From assembly GCF_004795105.1 (NCBI RefSeq), contig NZ_SSBL01000012.1:119053-183052 (forward strand): a stretch of 64,000 nucleotides of DNA, in the 5' to 3' direction. The notes below the pieces were generated by a model. That model was not told the origin of the DNA. It did no database searches and saw nothing but the letters and a program-made list of their open reading frames with translations. A program made the position numbers and the translations under genes. This document shows positions 43,886 through 52,544 of the stretch, in pieces (within the stretch, counting starts at the first letter, position 1; the number at the start of each line of letters is the position of its first letter). Source of the stretch: Streptomyces sp. A0642 (GTDB lineage Bacteria; Actinomycetota; Actinomycetes; Streptomycetales; Streptomycetaceae).

Positions 43886-44674
43886 ATGCTCTCGGCAAAG
43901 AACCTGTTCCAGGAAATTCTCGACGACGACGACGCGTTCCGGCTGTTCTGCTCCATCGCCGCCAGCGGGGAGTCCCAGGGCGGCTGGGAGAACGGCCGCA
44001 TCGCCGCCCTCGTCCCCGCCAGCCAGCGCGCGCTCGCCCCGAAGATCGCCCGGCACGGCGCCGACGAGGACAAGCACGGGCGGATCTTCAACGCCCTGCT
44101 GCGCAAGCGCGGCCTGACGCCGGTACCGGTCCCACGGGAGACCGACTACACGATGCTGCTGGAGCAGCACGGCATCGGACTGGCCCATGAGCAGCTGGGA
44201 CGCGAGGAGCCGCTCACCGAGCGCGACATCATCACTTACCTCGCCCACAGCCGGGTGACCGAGCAGCGCGCGTCCGAACAGATGCGGCTGCTGCGCAAGC
44301 ACTTCGCCGACCACCCCGACCTGGGCCGCGCGGTCAGGATGATCTCCAACGACGAGGACAACCACCTCGCGTACTGCCACGAGGAGCTCCTGCGCTTCGC
44401 CGCGGCGGGGCACGGCCGGACCATTCAGCACATCCTGCGCGAGTGCGCCCTCGCCGAGATCCGGGTCTACCGCGACGTCAGCCTCGCCGTGATGGACCAC
44501 ATGGGCCGCGCCCTCGGCTGGTCCCGGGCGAAGGCCGCGGTACTGGCGGCGGGGATCCACGCCGTCCACGCGTACGAGCGGCTGCACGGCTGGCGGCGCA
44601 TGGTCACCCTCGCGCCTCCCGAGCGGCGCGACGCGCTGGGCGGACCGGCCGTACCGGCCCCCGAGTTCGCCTGA
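43886..44674 (+). CDS. Ferritin-like diiron-domain protein
   Basis: This 262-residue all-helical protein has acidic/His motifs ARHGADEDKHGRIF and SNDEDNHLAYCHEEL spaced as in a four-helix diiron bundle, and HSRVTEQRASEQM between them. That pattern suggests an iron-dependent oxidase or hydroxylase rather than a storage ferritin. The ATG at 43886 has GGAGG 8 bases upstream; two GTGs just before it are less well placed. A CorA gene converges from the right. Function unknown. Confidence 0.78.
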   Translation: MLSAKNLFQEILDDDDAFRLFCSIAASGESQGGWENGRIAALVPASQRALAPKIARHGADEDKHGRIFNALLRKRGLTPVPVPRETDYTMLLEQHGIGLAHEQLGREEPLTERDIITYLAHSRVTEQRASEQMRLLRKHFADHPDLGRAVRMISNDEDNHLAYCHEELLRFAAAGHGRTIQHILRECALAEIRVYRDVSLAVMDHMGRALGWSRAKAAVLAAGIHAVHAYERLHGWRRMVTLAPPERRDALGGPAVPAPEFA

Positions 44675-44690
44675 GCGGCCCGGACGGCCC

Positions 44691-45677
44691 TCAGAGCCAG
44701 CCGCGCCGCTTGAACTGGCGGTACAGGCCGACCACGGCGCCCGCCATCAGCAGCAGGACCGCCGGATACGCCCAGATCCACCGCAGTTCCGGCATGTGGT
44801 CGAAGTTCATGCCGTAGATCCCCGCCACCATCGTCGGCACCGCGGCCATCGCCGCCCAGGCCGAGATCTTGCGCATGTCGTCGTTCTGCCGCACCCCCAT
44901 CTGCGCGAGATGCGCCGACAGGATGTCGGAGAGCAGCCGGTCCAGCCCCTCCACCTGCTCGTTCGCGCGCGTCAGGTGGTCCTGGACGTCCCGGAAGAAC
45001 GGCTGCGACTGCTCGTGGACGAAGGGCACCCCGGCGCTCGCCAGCCGGGCCATCGGCGCGGCCAGCGGGACCGTCGCCCGGCGGAACTCCAGCACCTGGC
45101 GCTTGAACGTGTAGATGCGGGCCGCGGTGTTCTTGGAGTCGCCGGTCGCGTTCGGGGCGAAGACCTGCGTCTCCAGCTCCTCGAGGTCGACCTGGAGCTC
45201 CCCCGCGACGTCGATGTAGTGGTCCACGATCGCGTCGCTGACCGCGTACAGGACCGCGGTGGGCCCGTGCTTGAGCACCTCGGGCTCGGCCTCCAGGCGA
45301 CGGCGGACCGCCGCCAGGGGAGCGCCCTCGCCGTGCCGGACCGTCACCACGAACGAGTCGCCTATGAACACCATCAGTTCGTCCGTGCTGACCGTGTCGC
45401 TCTCGTGGTCGTACTCGATCGGCTTGATCACCGCGAACAGCGAGTCGTCGTACACCTCCAGCTTCGGCCGCTGGTGGGCGGCCAGCGCGTCCTCCACCGC
45501 CAGCGGATGCAGCCCGAACTCGCTGCTGACCAGCTCGAACTCCTTCTCCGTGGGCTCGTGCAGGCCGATCCACAAGAACGCGTCGCCGTCGGCCCGCGCC
45601 TGGTCGAGGGCATCGGAAAAGTCGGCGGGGCCGTCGGTGCGGCGTCCGTCCCGGTAAATGGCGCAGTCCACGATCAC
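44691..45677 (-). CDS. corA: CorA-family magnesium/cobalt transporter
   Basis: This 328-residue protein has a large cytoplasmic domain, a long stalk helix and two C-terminal membrane helices. The signature YGMNF sits at the end of the first helix, in VAGIYGMNFDHMPELRW. A basic tail, RQFKRRGWL, ends the protein. It forms pentameric channels for Mg2+ or related divalent ions. The start is a GTG with a GGAAGAA site upstream. It diverges from the histidine phosphatase gene with 68 bases between starts. Confidence 0.94.
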   Translation of the reverse strand: MIVDCAIYRDGRRTDGPADFSDALDQARADGDAFLWIGLHEPTEKEFELVSSEFGLHPLAVEDALAAHQRPKLEVYDDSLFAVIKPIEYDHESDTVSTDELMVFIGDSFVVTVRHGEGAPLAAVRRRLEAEPEVLKHGPTAVLYAVSDAIVDHYIDVAGELQVDLEELETQVFAPNATGDSKNTAARIYTFKRQVLEFRRATVPLAAPMARLASAGVPFVHEQSQPFFRDVQDHLTRANEQVEGLDRLLSDILSAHLAQMGVRQNDDMRKISAWAAMAAVPTMVAGIYGMNFDHMPELRWIWAYPAVLLLMAGAVVGLYRQFKRRGWL

Positions 45678-45745
45678 GCGCGCATTCTTCCCTGCCCGGC
45701 TCCCCGGCGCACCTTTGCCCCGGTCGTCGGCCTACGCTGGCCGGT

Positions 45746-46459
45746 ATGCCGACCCTGATCCTCGTACGCCACGGACGCTCCACGGCCAACACCGCCGGGG
45801 TGCTCGCCGGCCGGACCCCCGGTGTCGCGCTCGACGAGCGCGGTGCCGAGCAGGCCGCCGCACTCCCCGCACGGCTGGCGGCTCTGCCCCTCGCCGCCGC
45901 GGTCAGCAGCCCGCTGCAGCGCTGCCGCGAGACGCTCCGGCCGCTGCTCGACGCCCGGCCGGGGCTGGCGCTACACATCGAGGAGCGGATCAGCGAGTGC
46001 GACTACGGCGACTGGTCGGGACGCAAGCTGGCGGAGCTCACCGACGAGCCGCTGATGACGGTCGTGCAGCAGCACCCGTCCGCCGCGGCGTTCCCCGGCG
46101 GTGAGTCGATGCGGGCGATGCAGGCGCGCGCCGTCGACGCCGTACGTGACTGGAACACCAGGATCGAGGCGGAGCACGGCGAGAACGCCGTCTACGTGAT
46201 GTGCTCCCACGGGGACATCATCAAGTCCCTCGTCGCCGACGCCCTCGGCATGCACCTGGACCTCTTCCAGCGCGTCCACGCCGACCCCTGTTCCGTCACG
46301 GCGATCCGCTACACCAGGCTGCGCCCGTTTCTGCTCCGGCTCGGCGACACCGGCGACCTGTCCTCGCTGGCGCCCCGCGAACCGGCCCCCGACGAAAGCG
46401 CCGGGGCGGCCGGCGGCGAAGGGGACGCGGCGGTCGGGGGCGGCGCTGGGGCACCGTGA
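45746..46459 (+). CDS. Histidine phosphatase-fold protein, MSMEG_4193 family (putative phosphomutase)
   Basis: This 237-residue protein has the catalytic RHG motif in LILVRHGRSTANT, the VSSPLQRCRET segment and the second catalytic histidine in VMCSHGDIIKS. The GDIIKSLVADALGMHLD stretch is typical of the actinobacterial MSMEG_4193 subgroup. The C terminus adds a disordered Gly/Ala-rich tail. This subgroup belongs to a three-gene set with DUF3090 and a PI-kinase-like protein, both of which follow here. A phosphomutase or phosphatase acting with that kinase is the proposed role. Confidence 0.9.
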   Translation: MPTLILVRHGRSTANTAGVLAGRTPGVALDERGAEQAAALPARLAALPLAAAVSSPLQRCRETLRPLLDARPGLALHIEERISECDYGDWSGRKLAELTDEPLMTVVQQHPSAAAFPGGESMRAMQARAVDAVRDWNTRIEAEHGENAVYVMCSHGDIIKSLVADALGMHLDLFQRVHADPCSVTAIRYTRLRPFLLRLGDTGDLSSLAPREPAPDESAGAAGGEGDAAVGGGAGAP

Positions 46460-46565
46460 TCGCTCCGCACAGTAGGGTGGACGCGCCGTGGACGCCTTCC
46501 CGGGAGACTCTCCCGGGAAGGCCCGGCCGACCCTCATATGCCGTCGATCTCAAGGGAGACAGGAC

Positions 46566-47156
46566 GTGTCCCGTCAGGTGTTCCTCTACGACCCCCCGGA
46601 CCGTTTCGTGGCCGGTACGGTCGGGCTGCCTGGACGTCGTACGTTCTTCCTGCAGGCATCCTCAGGCGGACGTGTCACCAGCGTTGCCCTGGAGAAGACC
46701 CAAGTCGCCGCGCTCGCCGAGCGGGTCGACGAACTGCTCGACGAAGTGGTGCGGCGCACCGGCGGCAACTCGCCCGTGCCGGCCGTGGCCCCGATGGACG
46801 TCACGGACACCGCTCCGCTCGACGTCCCCGTCGAGGAGGAGTTCCGCGTCGGCACCATGGCGCTGGCCTGGGACGGCGACGAACAGCGCATGATCGTGGA
46901 GGCGCAGGCCCTGGTCGAACTGGACGCGGACTCCGTCGAGGACCTCGCGGAGGCGGAGGAGCGGCTGCTCCAGGACGAGGAGAACGGCCCGCCGATGCTC
47001 CGGGTCCGGCTCAGCGGGGCGCAGGCCCGCGCCTTCGCCAAACGCGCCCTGGACGTCGTGAACGCCGGCCGCCCCCCGTGCCCCCTGTGCAGCCTGCCGC
47101 TCGATCCGGAAGGACACGTATGCCCGCGTCAGAACGGATACCGTCGCGGCGCCTGA
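46566..47156 (+). CDS. DUF3090 family protein
   Basis: This 196-residue protein has the DUF3090 beginning SRQVFLYDPPDRFVAGTVG, a GRRTFFLQASSGGRVTSVALEK core and a C-terminal zinc-ribbon-like knuckle (CPLC...HVC). It is the second member of the conserved actinobacterial trio. The GTG at 46566 has GGAG 7 bases upstream. Its last 37 bases overlap the PI-kinase-like gene, implying coupled expression. Biochemical function is unknown. Confidence 0.9.
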   Translation: MSRQVFLYDPPDRFVAGTVGLPGRRTFFLQASSGGRVTSVALEKTQVAALAERVDELLDEVVRRTGGNSPVPAVAPMDVTDTAPLDVPVEEEFRVGTMALAWDGDEQRMIVEAQALVELDADSVEDLAEAEERLLQDEENGPPMLRVRLSGAQARAFAKRALDVVNAGRPPCPLCSLPLDPEGHVCPRQNGYRRGA

Positions 47157-47959
47157 CCGGCGGCGAGCTGATCACCCTGCTCGGCAAGGGGCGGCTCACG
47201 GTCCTCGGGCAGGTCCGGGGGGCGTCCAACGCGGTGCTGTACTGCTCCGTCGCGTACGAGGGCGAGGAGGCGCACTGCGTCTACAAGCCCGTGGCGGGCG
47301 AACAGCCCCTGTGGGACTTCCCCGACGGCACCCTCGCCCAGCGCGAGGTGGCCGCCTACGAGGTCTCCGAGGCGACGGGATGGGGTCTGGTGCCCCCGAC
47401 CGTGCTCCGGGACGGGCCGTACGGCCAGGGCATGTGCCAGCTCTGGATCGAGGCGGCACCGCAGGACGACGACGCCCCCGGGCTGCTCGCGCTCGTCGAG
47501 GACGAGGAGCCGGGCGAGGGCTGGAAGCCCGTGGCCCTCGCCGAGGTGGCGGAGGGGAAGACGGCCCTGCTGGTCCACCGGGACGATCCCCGGCTGCGAC
47601 GGCTCGCGGTCCTCGACGCGGTGATCAACAACGGCGACCGCAAGGGCGGCCACCTGCTGCCGGCACCCGACGGCCGGCTGTACGGCATCGATCACGGCGT
47701 GACCTTCCACGCGGACGACAAGCTGCGCACGCTGCTGTGGGGCTGGGCGGGGGAGCCGCTGCCGGCGGAGGCCGTCGAGGTGCTGGACCGGCTGGCCGCG
47801 GAACTGGAGCCGGGGGCCGCGCTGGTCACCCGGCTGGGGGAACTGATCACCTCCGCCGAGATCGAGGCCCTGCGGGCCCGGGTGGCGGCCCTGCGGGCGA
47901 CGGGGGTGCACCGCGAGCCGAGCGGTGAGTGGCCGGCCATCCCGTGGCCACCGGTGTGA
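47120..47959 (+). CDS. PI3/PI4-kinase-like protein, SCO1664 family
   Basis: This 279-residue protein shows kinase-like features: VLGQVRGASNAVLYCSV and HCVYKPVAGEQPLWDF (candidate ATP-binding lysine), LAQREVAAYEVSEATGWGLVPP, the catalytic-loop-like VINNGDRKGGHLL and GIDHGVTFH (metal aspartate). These resemble phosphatidylinositol 3/4-kinases. It starts inside the DUF3090 gene behind an AAGGA site. As third member of the trio and directly upstream of mshC, it probably phosphorylates an unidentified small molecule or protein. Confidence 0.9.
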   Translation: MPASERIPSRRLTGGELITLLGKGRLTVLGQVRGASNAVLYCSVAYEGEEAHCVYKPVAGEQPLWDFPDGTLAQREVAAYEVSEATGWGLVPPTVLRDGPYGQGMCQLWIEAAPQDDDAPGLLALVEDEEPGEGWKPVALAEVAEGKTALLVHRDDPRLRRLAVLDAVINNGDRKGGHLLPAPDGRLYGIDHGVTFHADDKLRTLLWGWAGEPLPAEAVEVLDRLAAELEPGAALVTRLGELITSAEIEALRARVAALRATGVHREPSGEWPAIPWPPV

Positions 47960-48097
47960 TCAAGCCGCGGTGACGGCCGGCGGGGCCCCGGAAGGACGGG
48001 GGCATGCATCTTCCGGGCCGGGACGCAAGAGTGCCTCTTCGGTCAGGATCCCCCCTCCGGTTCGTATCCGGAAGCCGCGTCCGGTTACGCTCGTGGC

Positions 48098-49327
48098 ATG
48101 CATGCCTGGCCCGCTTCTGAGGTCCCCGCCCTGCCTGGCAAGGGCCGCGACCTTCGGATCCACGACACCGCGACCGGCGGACGGATCACCCTTGACCCCG
48201 GTCCCGTCGCCCGCATCTATGTCTGCGGCATCACGCCGTACGACGCGACCCATATGGGTCATGCGGCGACCTACAACGCGTTCGACCTCGTTCAGCGCGT
48301 GTGGCTCGACACCAAGCGGCAGGTTCACTATGTCCAGAACGTGACCGACGTGGACGACCCCTTGCTGGAGCGGGCCGTGCGCGACGGACAGGACTGGACC
48401 GAGCTCGCCGAGCGCGAGACGGCCCTGTTCCGTGAGGACATGACCGCCCTGCGCATGCTCCCGCCGCAGCACTACATCGGAGCCGTCGAGGCGATACCCG
48501 GCATCGTGCCGCTCGTCGAACGGCTCCGGGACGCGGGCGCCGCCTACGAACTCGACGGCGACGTGTACTTCTCCGTCGACACCGACCCGCACTTCGGCGG
48601 GGTCTCCCACCTCGACGCCGAGGCGATGCGGCTGCTCTCCGCCGAACGCGGCGGCGACCCGGACCGCCCGGGCAAGAAGAACCCGCTCGACCCGATGCTC
48701 TGGATGGCCGCCCGCGAGGGCGAGCCGAGCTGGGACGGGGCCTCGCTCGGCGCCGGCCGGCCCGGCTGGCACATCGAGTGCGTGGCCATCGCCCTCGACC
48801 ACCTCGGCATGGGCTTCGACGTCCAGGGAGGCGGCTCCGACCTCGCCTTCCCGCACCACGAGATGGGCGCCTCGCACGCCCAGGTGCTGACCGGCGAGCA
48901 CCCGTTCGCCCAGGCGTACGTGCACGCCGGCATGGTCGGCCTGAACGGCGAGAAGATGTCCAAGTCGAAGGGCAACCTCGTCTTCGTCTCGGCCCTGCGC
49001 CGCGACGGGGTGGACCCGGCCGCGATCCGCCTCGCGCTGCTCTCGCACCACTACCGCTCCGACTGGGAGTGGACCGACCAGGTGCTCGCCGACGCCGTGG
49101 CCCGGCTCGCACGGTGGCGCGCGGCCGTCTCCCGGCCCGACGGGCTGTCCGCCGACGCGCTGGTCGAGGAGGTCCGTGAGGCCCTCGCCGACGACCTGGA
49201 CGCCCCGGCCGCGCTGGCGGCCGTGGACCGCTGGGCCGAGCGGCAGACCGCGGAGGGCGGGACGGACGAGGGTGCGCCGGGTCTCGTCTCGCGCACCGTC
49301 GACGCCCTGCTCGGTGTCGCGCTGTAA
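48098..49327 (+). CDS. mshC: Mycothiol ligase MshC (Cys:GlcN-Ins ligase)
   Basis: This 409-residue protein is a class I cysteinyl-tRNA synthetase relative. The zinc-binding CGITPYDATHMGHA and the nucleotide motif GEKMSKSKGN are present, while the tRNA anticodon-binding domain is absent; the C-terminal helix bundle is short. GWHIECVAIALDHLGM holds further zinc ligands. It joins cysteine to GlcN-Ins in ATP-dependent mycothiol synthesis. It is separated from the trio by 138 bases. No strong ribosome site precedes the ATG. Confidence 0.95.
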   Translation: MHAWPASEVPALPGKGRDLRIHDTATGGRITLDPGPVARIYVCGITPYDATHMGHAATYNAFDLVQRVWLDTKRQVHYVQNVTDVDDPLLERAVRDGQDWTELAERETALFREDMTALRMLPPQHYIGAVEAIPGIVPLVERLRDAGAAYELDGDVYFSVDTDPHFGGVSHLDAEAMRLLSAERGGDPDRPGKKNPLDPMLWMAAREGEPSWDGASLGAGRPGWHIECVAIALDHLGMGFDVQGGGSDLAFPHHEMGASHAQVLTGEHPFAQAYVHAGMVGLNGEKMSKSKGNLVFVSALRRDGVDPAAIRLALLSHHYRSDWEWTDQVLADAVARLARWRAAVSRPDGLSADALVEEVREALADDLDAPAALAAVDRWAERQTAEGGTDEGAPGLVSRTVDALLGVAL

Positions 49328-49352
49328 CCGTCCGCCGTACGACGCCCGTTCA

Positions 49353-49387
49353 CCGGCCCCGAACTTCTTGATGAAGTTCGGGGCCGG
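49353..49387 (+). terminator. Terminator after mshC
   Basis: A perfect 15-bp stem (CCGGCCCCGAACTTC and complement) with a TTGAT loop is followed by TTCCGTTTTG. It ends the trio-mshC transcript. Confidence 0.9.
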
Positions 49388-49436
49388 TTCCGTTTTGTCC
49401 ATGGTCAAATGCTTGGTGCTGCGCTAAAAGCACTCT

Positions 49437-52400
49437 ATGCAATCAACAACGCGCATCAGAGGGGCAGTAGTTGCAGCGCTGCTGGGTCTGCTCGCCGCAG
49501 TCTCGGGGCCAGGCAGCGCGCAGGCGGCGGACGCGGCCGAAGCCGCCGGCACGACGGTCGGCGATCTCACCGGCTTCACGGCCGACGGACCCGTCTACCG
49601 GCTGAGCGCGGGGGCCGCGAAGGTCCGCGTCAGCTTCGTGTCCGAGGAGACCTTCCGTATCGAACTCGCCCCGGACGGAACGTTCGAGGACCCCGCCGGC
49701 GACGCCATCGTCCTGCCGCAGGGCGCCCCGCCGCGCACCCGGTGGAAGGAGCGGAGCGACCGCTACGACCTCTCCACGGGCGACGTCACCCTGCGTGCCT
49801 ACAAGTCGCCCCTGCGCTTCGCCCTGTACCGGGCCGACGGCAGCCAGGTCTGGTCCGAGGCGAAGGGACTGAGCTGGGACGGCGAGAAGACGACCCAGAC
49901 GCTGGCCCGCGGCGCCGACGAGCAGTTCTACGGCGCCGGCATGCAGAACGGCCGCGGCAACACCTCGCACCGGGACAAGACCGTCGAGGTGGGCGTCGAC
50001 TACGACTGGAACGACGGCGGGCACCCCAACTCGGTGCCGTTCTACCTCTCGTCGGCCGGCTACGGCGTCTTCCGCAACACCTTCGCCCCCGGCACCTACG
50101 CGTTCACCGACCCGGTGACCACGACCGAGCAGGAACACCGCTTCGACGCCTACTACTTCGCGGGCGACAGCGCCAAGGACGTCATCGGCCGGTACACGGA
50201 GCTCACCGGCAAACCGTTCATGCCGCCGGTGTACGGACTGGAGATGGGCGACTCCGACTGCTACCTCCACAACGCCAACCGCGGTGAGCGCCGCACCCTG
50301 GACGCGCTGAAGGTCGCCGACGGCTACGTCGAGCACGACATGCCCAACGGCTGGATGCTCGTGAACGACGGATACGGCTGCGGATACGAGGACCTCGCGG
50401 CGACCGCCGAGGGCCTGAAGGACCGTGACATGGAGCTCGGCCTGTGGACCGAGGACGGCATCGAGAAGATCGCCGACCAGGTCAAGGCCGGCCAGCGCGT
50501 GGCCAAGCTGGACGTGGCCTGGGTCGGAGAGGGCTACAAGTTCGCCCTGGACGGCTGCAAGGACGCCTACAAGGGCATCGAGGACAACAGCGACGCCCGG
50601 GGCTTCACCTACGCCCCCGAGAGCTGGTCCGGAGCCCAGCGCTGCGGCGTCCAGTGGTCCGGCGACCAGTACGGCACCTGGGACTACATCCGCTGGCAGA
50701 TCCCGACCTACGCGGGCGCCACGATGTCCGGCCTCGCCTACACCACGGGCGACGTCGACGGCATCTTCGGCGGCAGCGCCAAGACGTACACCCGCGACCT
50801 CCAGTGGAAGATGTTCCTGGGCACCACGATGACGATGGACGGCTGGGCGGCCAGCGACAAGCAGCCCTTCCGCTACGGGGAGCCGTACACGTCGGTCAAC
50901 CGCGACTACCTCAAGCTCAAGGAGTCGCTGCTGCCCTACCAGTACTCCTACGCCCACGAGGCGACCAAGACCGGGGTGGGCATGGTCCGCCCGCTGGTGC
51001 TGGAGTACCCGGACGACCCGAAGGCGGCGACCGACGCGGCGAAGTACGAGTTCATGTCCGGTGAGGACTTCCTGGTCGCCCCCGTCTACCGGGACAGCAC
51101 CGAGCGCGACGGCATCTATCTGCCGAAGGGCACCTGGACCGACTACTGGAGCGGCCGGACCTACGAGGGGCCGGTCACGGTCGACGACTACAGCGCTCCG
51201 CTCGACACCCTGCCGCTGTTCGTCAGGGCCGGGGCGGCCGTGCCGATGTGGCCGGGCATCCGCTCGTACAAGGACCGCACCGCGGCCTCCCCGCTCGCCT
51301 GGGACGTCTATCCGCAGGGCCGCTCCTCCTTCACGCTGTACGAGGACGACGGCGTGACCCGGCAGCACCGTGACGGCGCGTACGCCACCCAGCGGGCCGA
51401 CGTCCGGGCACCGGCCGCGGGCGCGGGCGACGTCACCGTGAACATCGGTGCGAGCGAGGGGAAGTTCACCGGCAAGCAGAGCCGCCGGCCGTACGAGTTC
51501 AGCGTGCACACCGGCTCCGCGCCGAGTGCGGTGAACCTCAAGGGCACGCTGCCCCGGCTGGACTCGGCCGCCGCCTACGCCTCGGCGAAGCAGGGCTGGT
51601 GGTACGACCGCGACGACCGCGGCGGCGTGGTGAAGATCAGGACCGCACCGCTGTCCACGGGCCAGGAGTTCTCCGTGAAGCTGGAGAACACCAGCGCGGT
51701 CGGCGGTCGCCGAGCCGCCGCGAACGCCACGCTCTCCGCGCCCCAGGGGCAGGAGATCGGTGCGGGCGCCACGGGCACCGTCGCCGTGGACGTCACCGCG
51801 GGCACGGCCGATGTGACGGACGCCGAGGTCTCGCTCGACGTCCCCGAGGGCTGGCGGGCGACGCCGGCCGCGACCGTGGACCGGATCGCGGCCGGCACCA
51901 CCCGGCGGGTCGAGGTGCGGGTCACCCCGCCGAAGGACGCGAAGGCGGGGGAGGCGCGGATCACCGCGCTCACGCGCTACCGGTCCGCGGGCGAGTCCCG
52001 CACGGCCCTCCAGCGCATCGCGGCCGCGGTGATGCCCGCGCCGCCCACCGGTGAGGCATGGGCGAGCGACCTGGAGTGGCTGACCTCCGTCAACGGGTAC
52101 GGGCCGGCGGAGCGGGACCGCAGCAACGGCGAATCGGGCGCTTCCGACGGGCACCCGCTGACGCTGGCCGGGAAGGTGTACGAGAAGGGGATCGGCACCC
52201 ACGCCGACTCCGGCATCGAGGTCTACCTCGGCGGCCGGTGCTCGAAGTTCACCGCCGACGCCGGGATCGACGACGAGATCAACGGCTACGGCGAGGTGGC
52301 GTTCTCCGTGGAGGCCGACGGCAAGGTCCTGTGGACCTCGCCCAAGGTGACCGGGGCGTCGGCGACGGTGCCGGTCGACGTGCCGCTCGACGGCGCCCGG

Positions 52401-52487
52401 CACGTGCGTCTGAAGGTCACGGACACCAACGGGTCCAAGACCGGTGACCACGGGGACTGGGGCGCGGCGCGCTTCGTCTGTTCCTGA
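49437..52487 (+). CDS. Secreted GH31 glycosidase with NPCBM domain
   Basis: This 1016-residue protein has a signal peptide (cleavage near AQAADAAE), an N-terminal beta domain and a GH31 TIM barrel. Nucleophile Asp359 is in KLDVAWVGEG and acid/base Asp410 in QWSGDQYGTW. Beta domains including an NEW3-like region (about 790-860) and a C-terminal NPCBM carbohydrate-binding domain follow (WLTSVNGYGPAERDRSNGE through DWGAARFVC). GH31 includes alpha-glucosidases, alpha-galactosidases and alpha-xylosidases; this layout resembles extracellular alpha-galactosidase-like members. The ATG has no clear ribosome site. Confidence 0.9.
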   Translation: MQSTTRIRGAVVAALLGLLAAVSGPGSAQAADAAEAAGTTVGDLTGFTADGPVYRLSAGAAKVRVSFVSEETFRIELAPDGTFEDPAGDAIVLPQGAPPRTRWKERSDRYDLSTGDVTLRAYKSPLRFALYRADGSQVWSEAKGLSWDGEKTTQTLARGADEQFYGAGMQNGRGNTSHRDKTVEVGVDYDWNDGGHPNSVPFYLSSAGYGVFRNTFAPGTYAFTDPVTTTEQEHRFDAYYFAGDSAKDVIGRYTELTGKPFMPPVYGLEMGDSDCYLHNANRGERRTLDALKVADGYVEHDMPNGWMLVNDGYGCGYEDLAATAEGLKDRDMELGLWTEDGIEKIADQVKAGQRVAKLDVAWVGEGYKFALDGCKDAYKGIEDNSDARGFTYAPESWSGAQRCGVQWSGDQYGTWDYIRWQIPTYAGATMSGLAYTTGDVDGIFGGSAKTYTRDLQWKMFLGTTMTMDGWAASDKQPFRYGEPYTSVNRDYLKLKESLLPYQYSYAHEATKTGVGMVRPLVLEYPDDPKAATDAAKYEFMSGEDFLVAPVYRDSTERDGIYLPKGTWTDYWSGRTYEGPVTVDDYSAPLDTLPLFVRAGAAVPMWPGIRSYKDRTAASPLAWDVYPQGRSSFTLYEDDGVTRQHRDGAYATQRADVRAPAAGAGDVTVNIGASEGKFTGKQSRRPYEFSVHTGSAPSAVNLKGTLPRLDSAAAYASAKQGWWYDRDDRGGVVKIRTAPLSTGQEFSVKLENTSAVGGRRAAANATLSAPQGQEIGAGATGTVAVDVTAGTADVTDAEVSLDVPEGWRATPAATVDRIAAGTTRRVEVRVTPPKDAKAGEARITALTRYRSAGESRTALQRIAAAVMPAPPTGEAWASDLEWLTSVNGYGPAERDRSNGESGASDGHPLTLAGKVYEKGIGTHADSGIEVYLGGRCSKFTADAGIDDEINGYGEVAFSVEADGKVLWTSPKVTGASATVPVDVPLDGARHVRLKVTDTNGSKTGDHGDWGAARFVCS

Positions 52488-52492
52488 ACGCC

Positions 52493-52540
52493 GGCGGCGC
52501 GGAGCCGGGCGGGTGCGTGACCGCCCGGCTCCGCGCCGCC
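52493..52540. terminator. Bidirectional terminator between GH31 and PAC2 genes
   Basis: A perfect 20-bp stem with an 8-base loop (GTGCGTGA) fills nearly the whole gap between the two convergent stop codons. Confidence 0.9.
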
Positions 52541-52544
52541 CGTT

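Noticed and set aside
48098..49327. Cysteinyl-tRNA synthetase (cysS)
   Set aside because: The protein lacks the C-terminal anticodon-binding domain and has the MshC-type length and context beside the actinobacterial trio.
49443..52451. A 1002-codon minus-strand frame opposite the GH31 gene
   Set aside because: The GH31 frame has a signal peptide and catalytic residues; the antisense has no recognisable domain.
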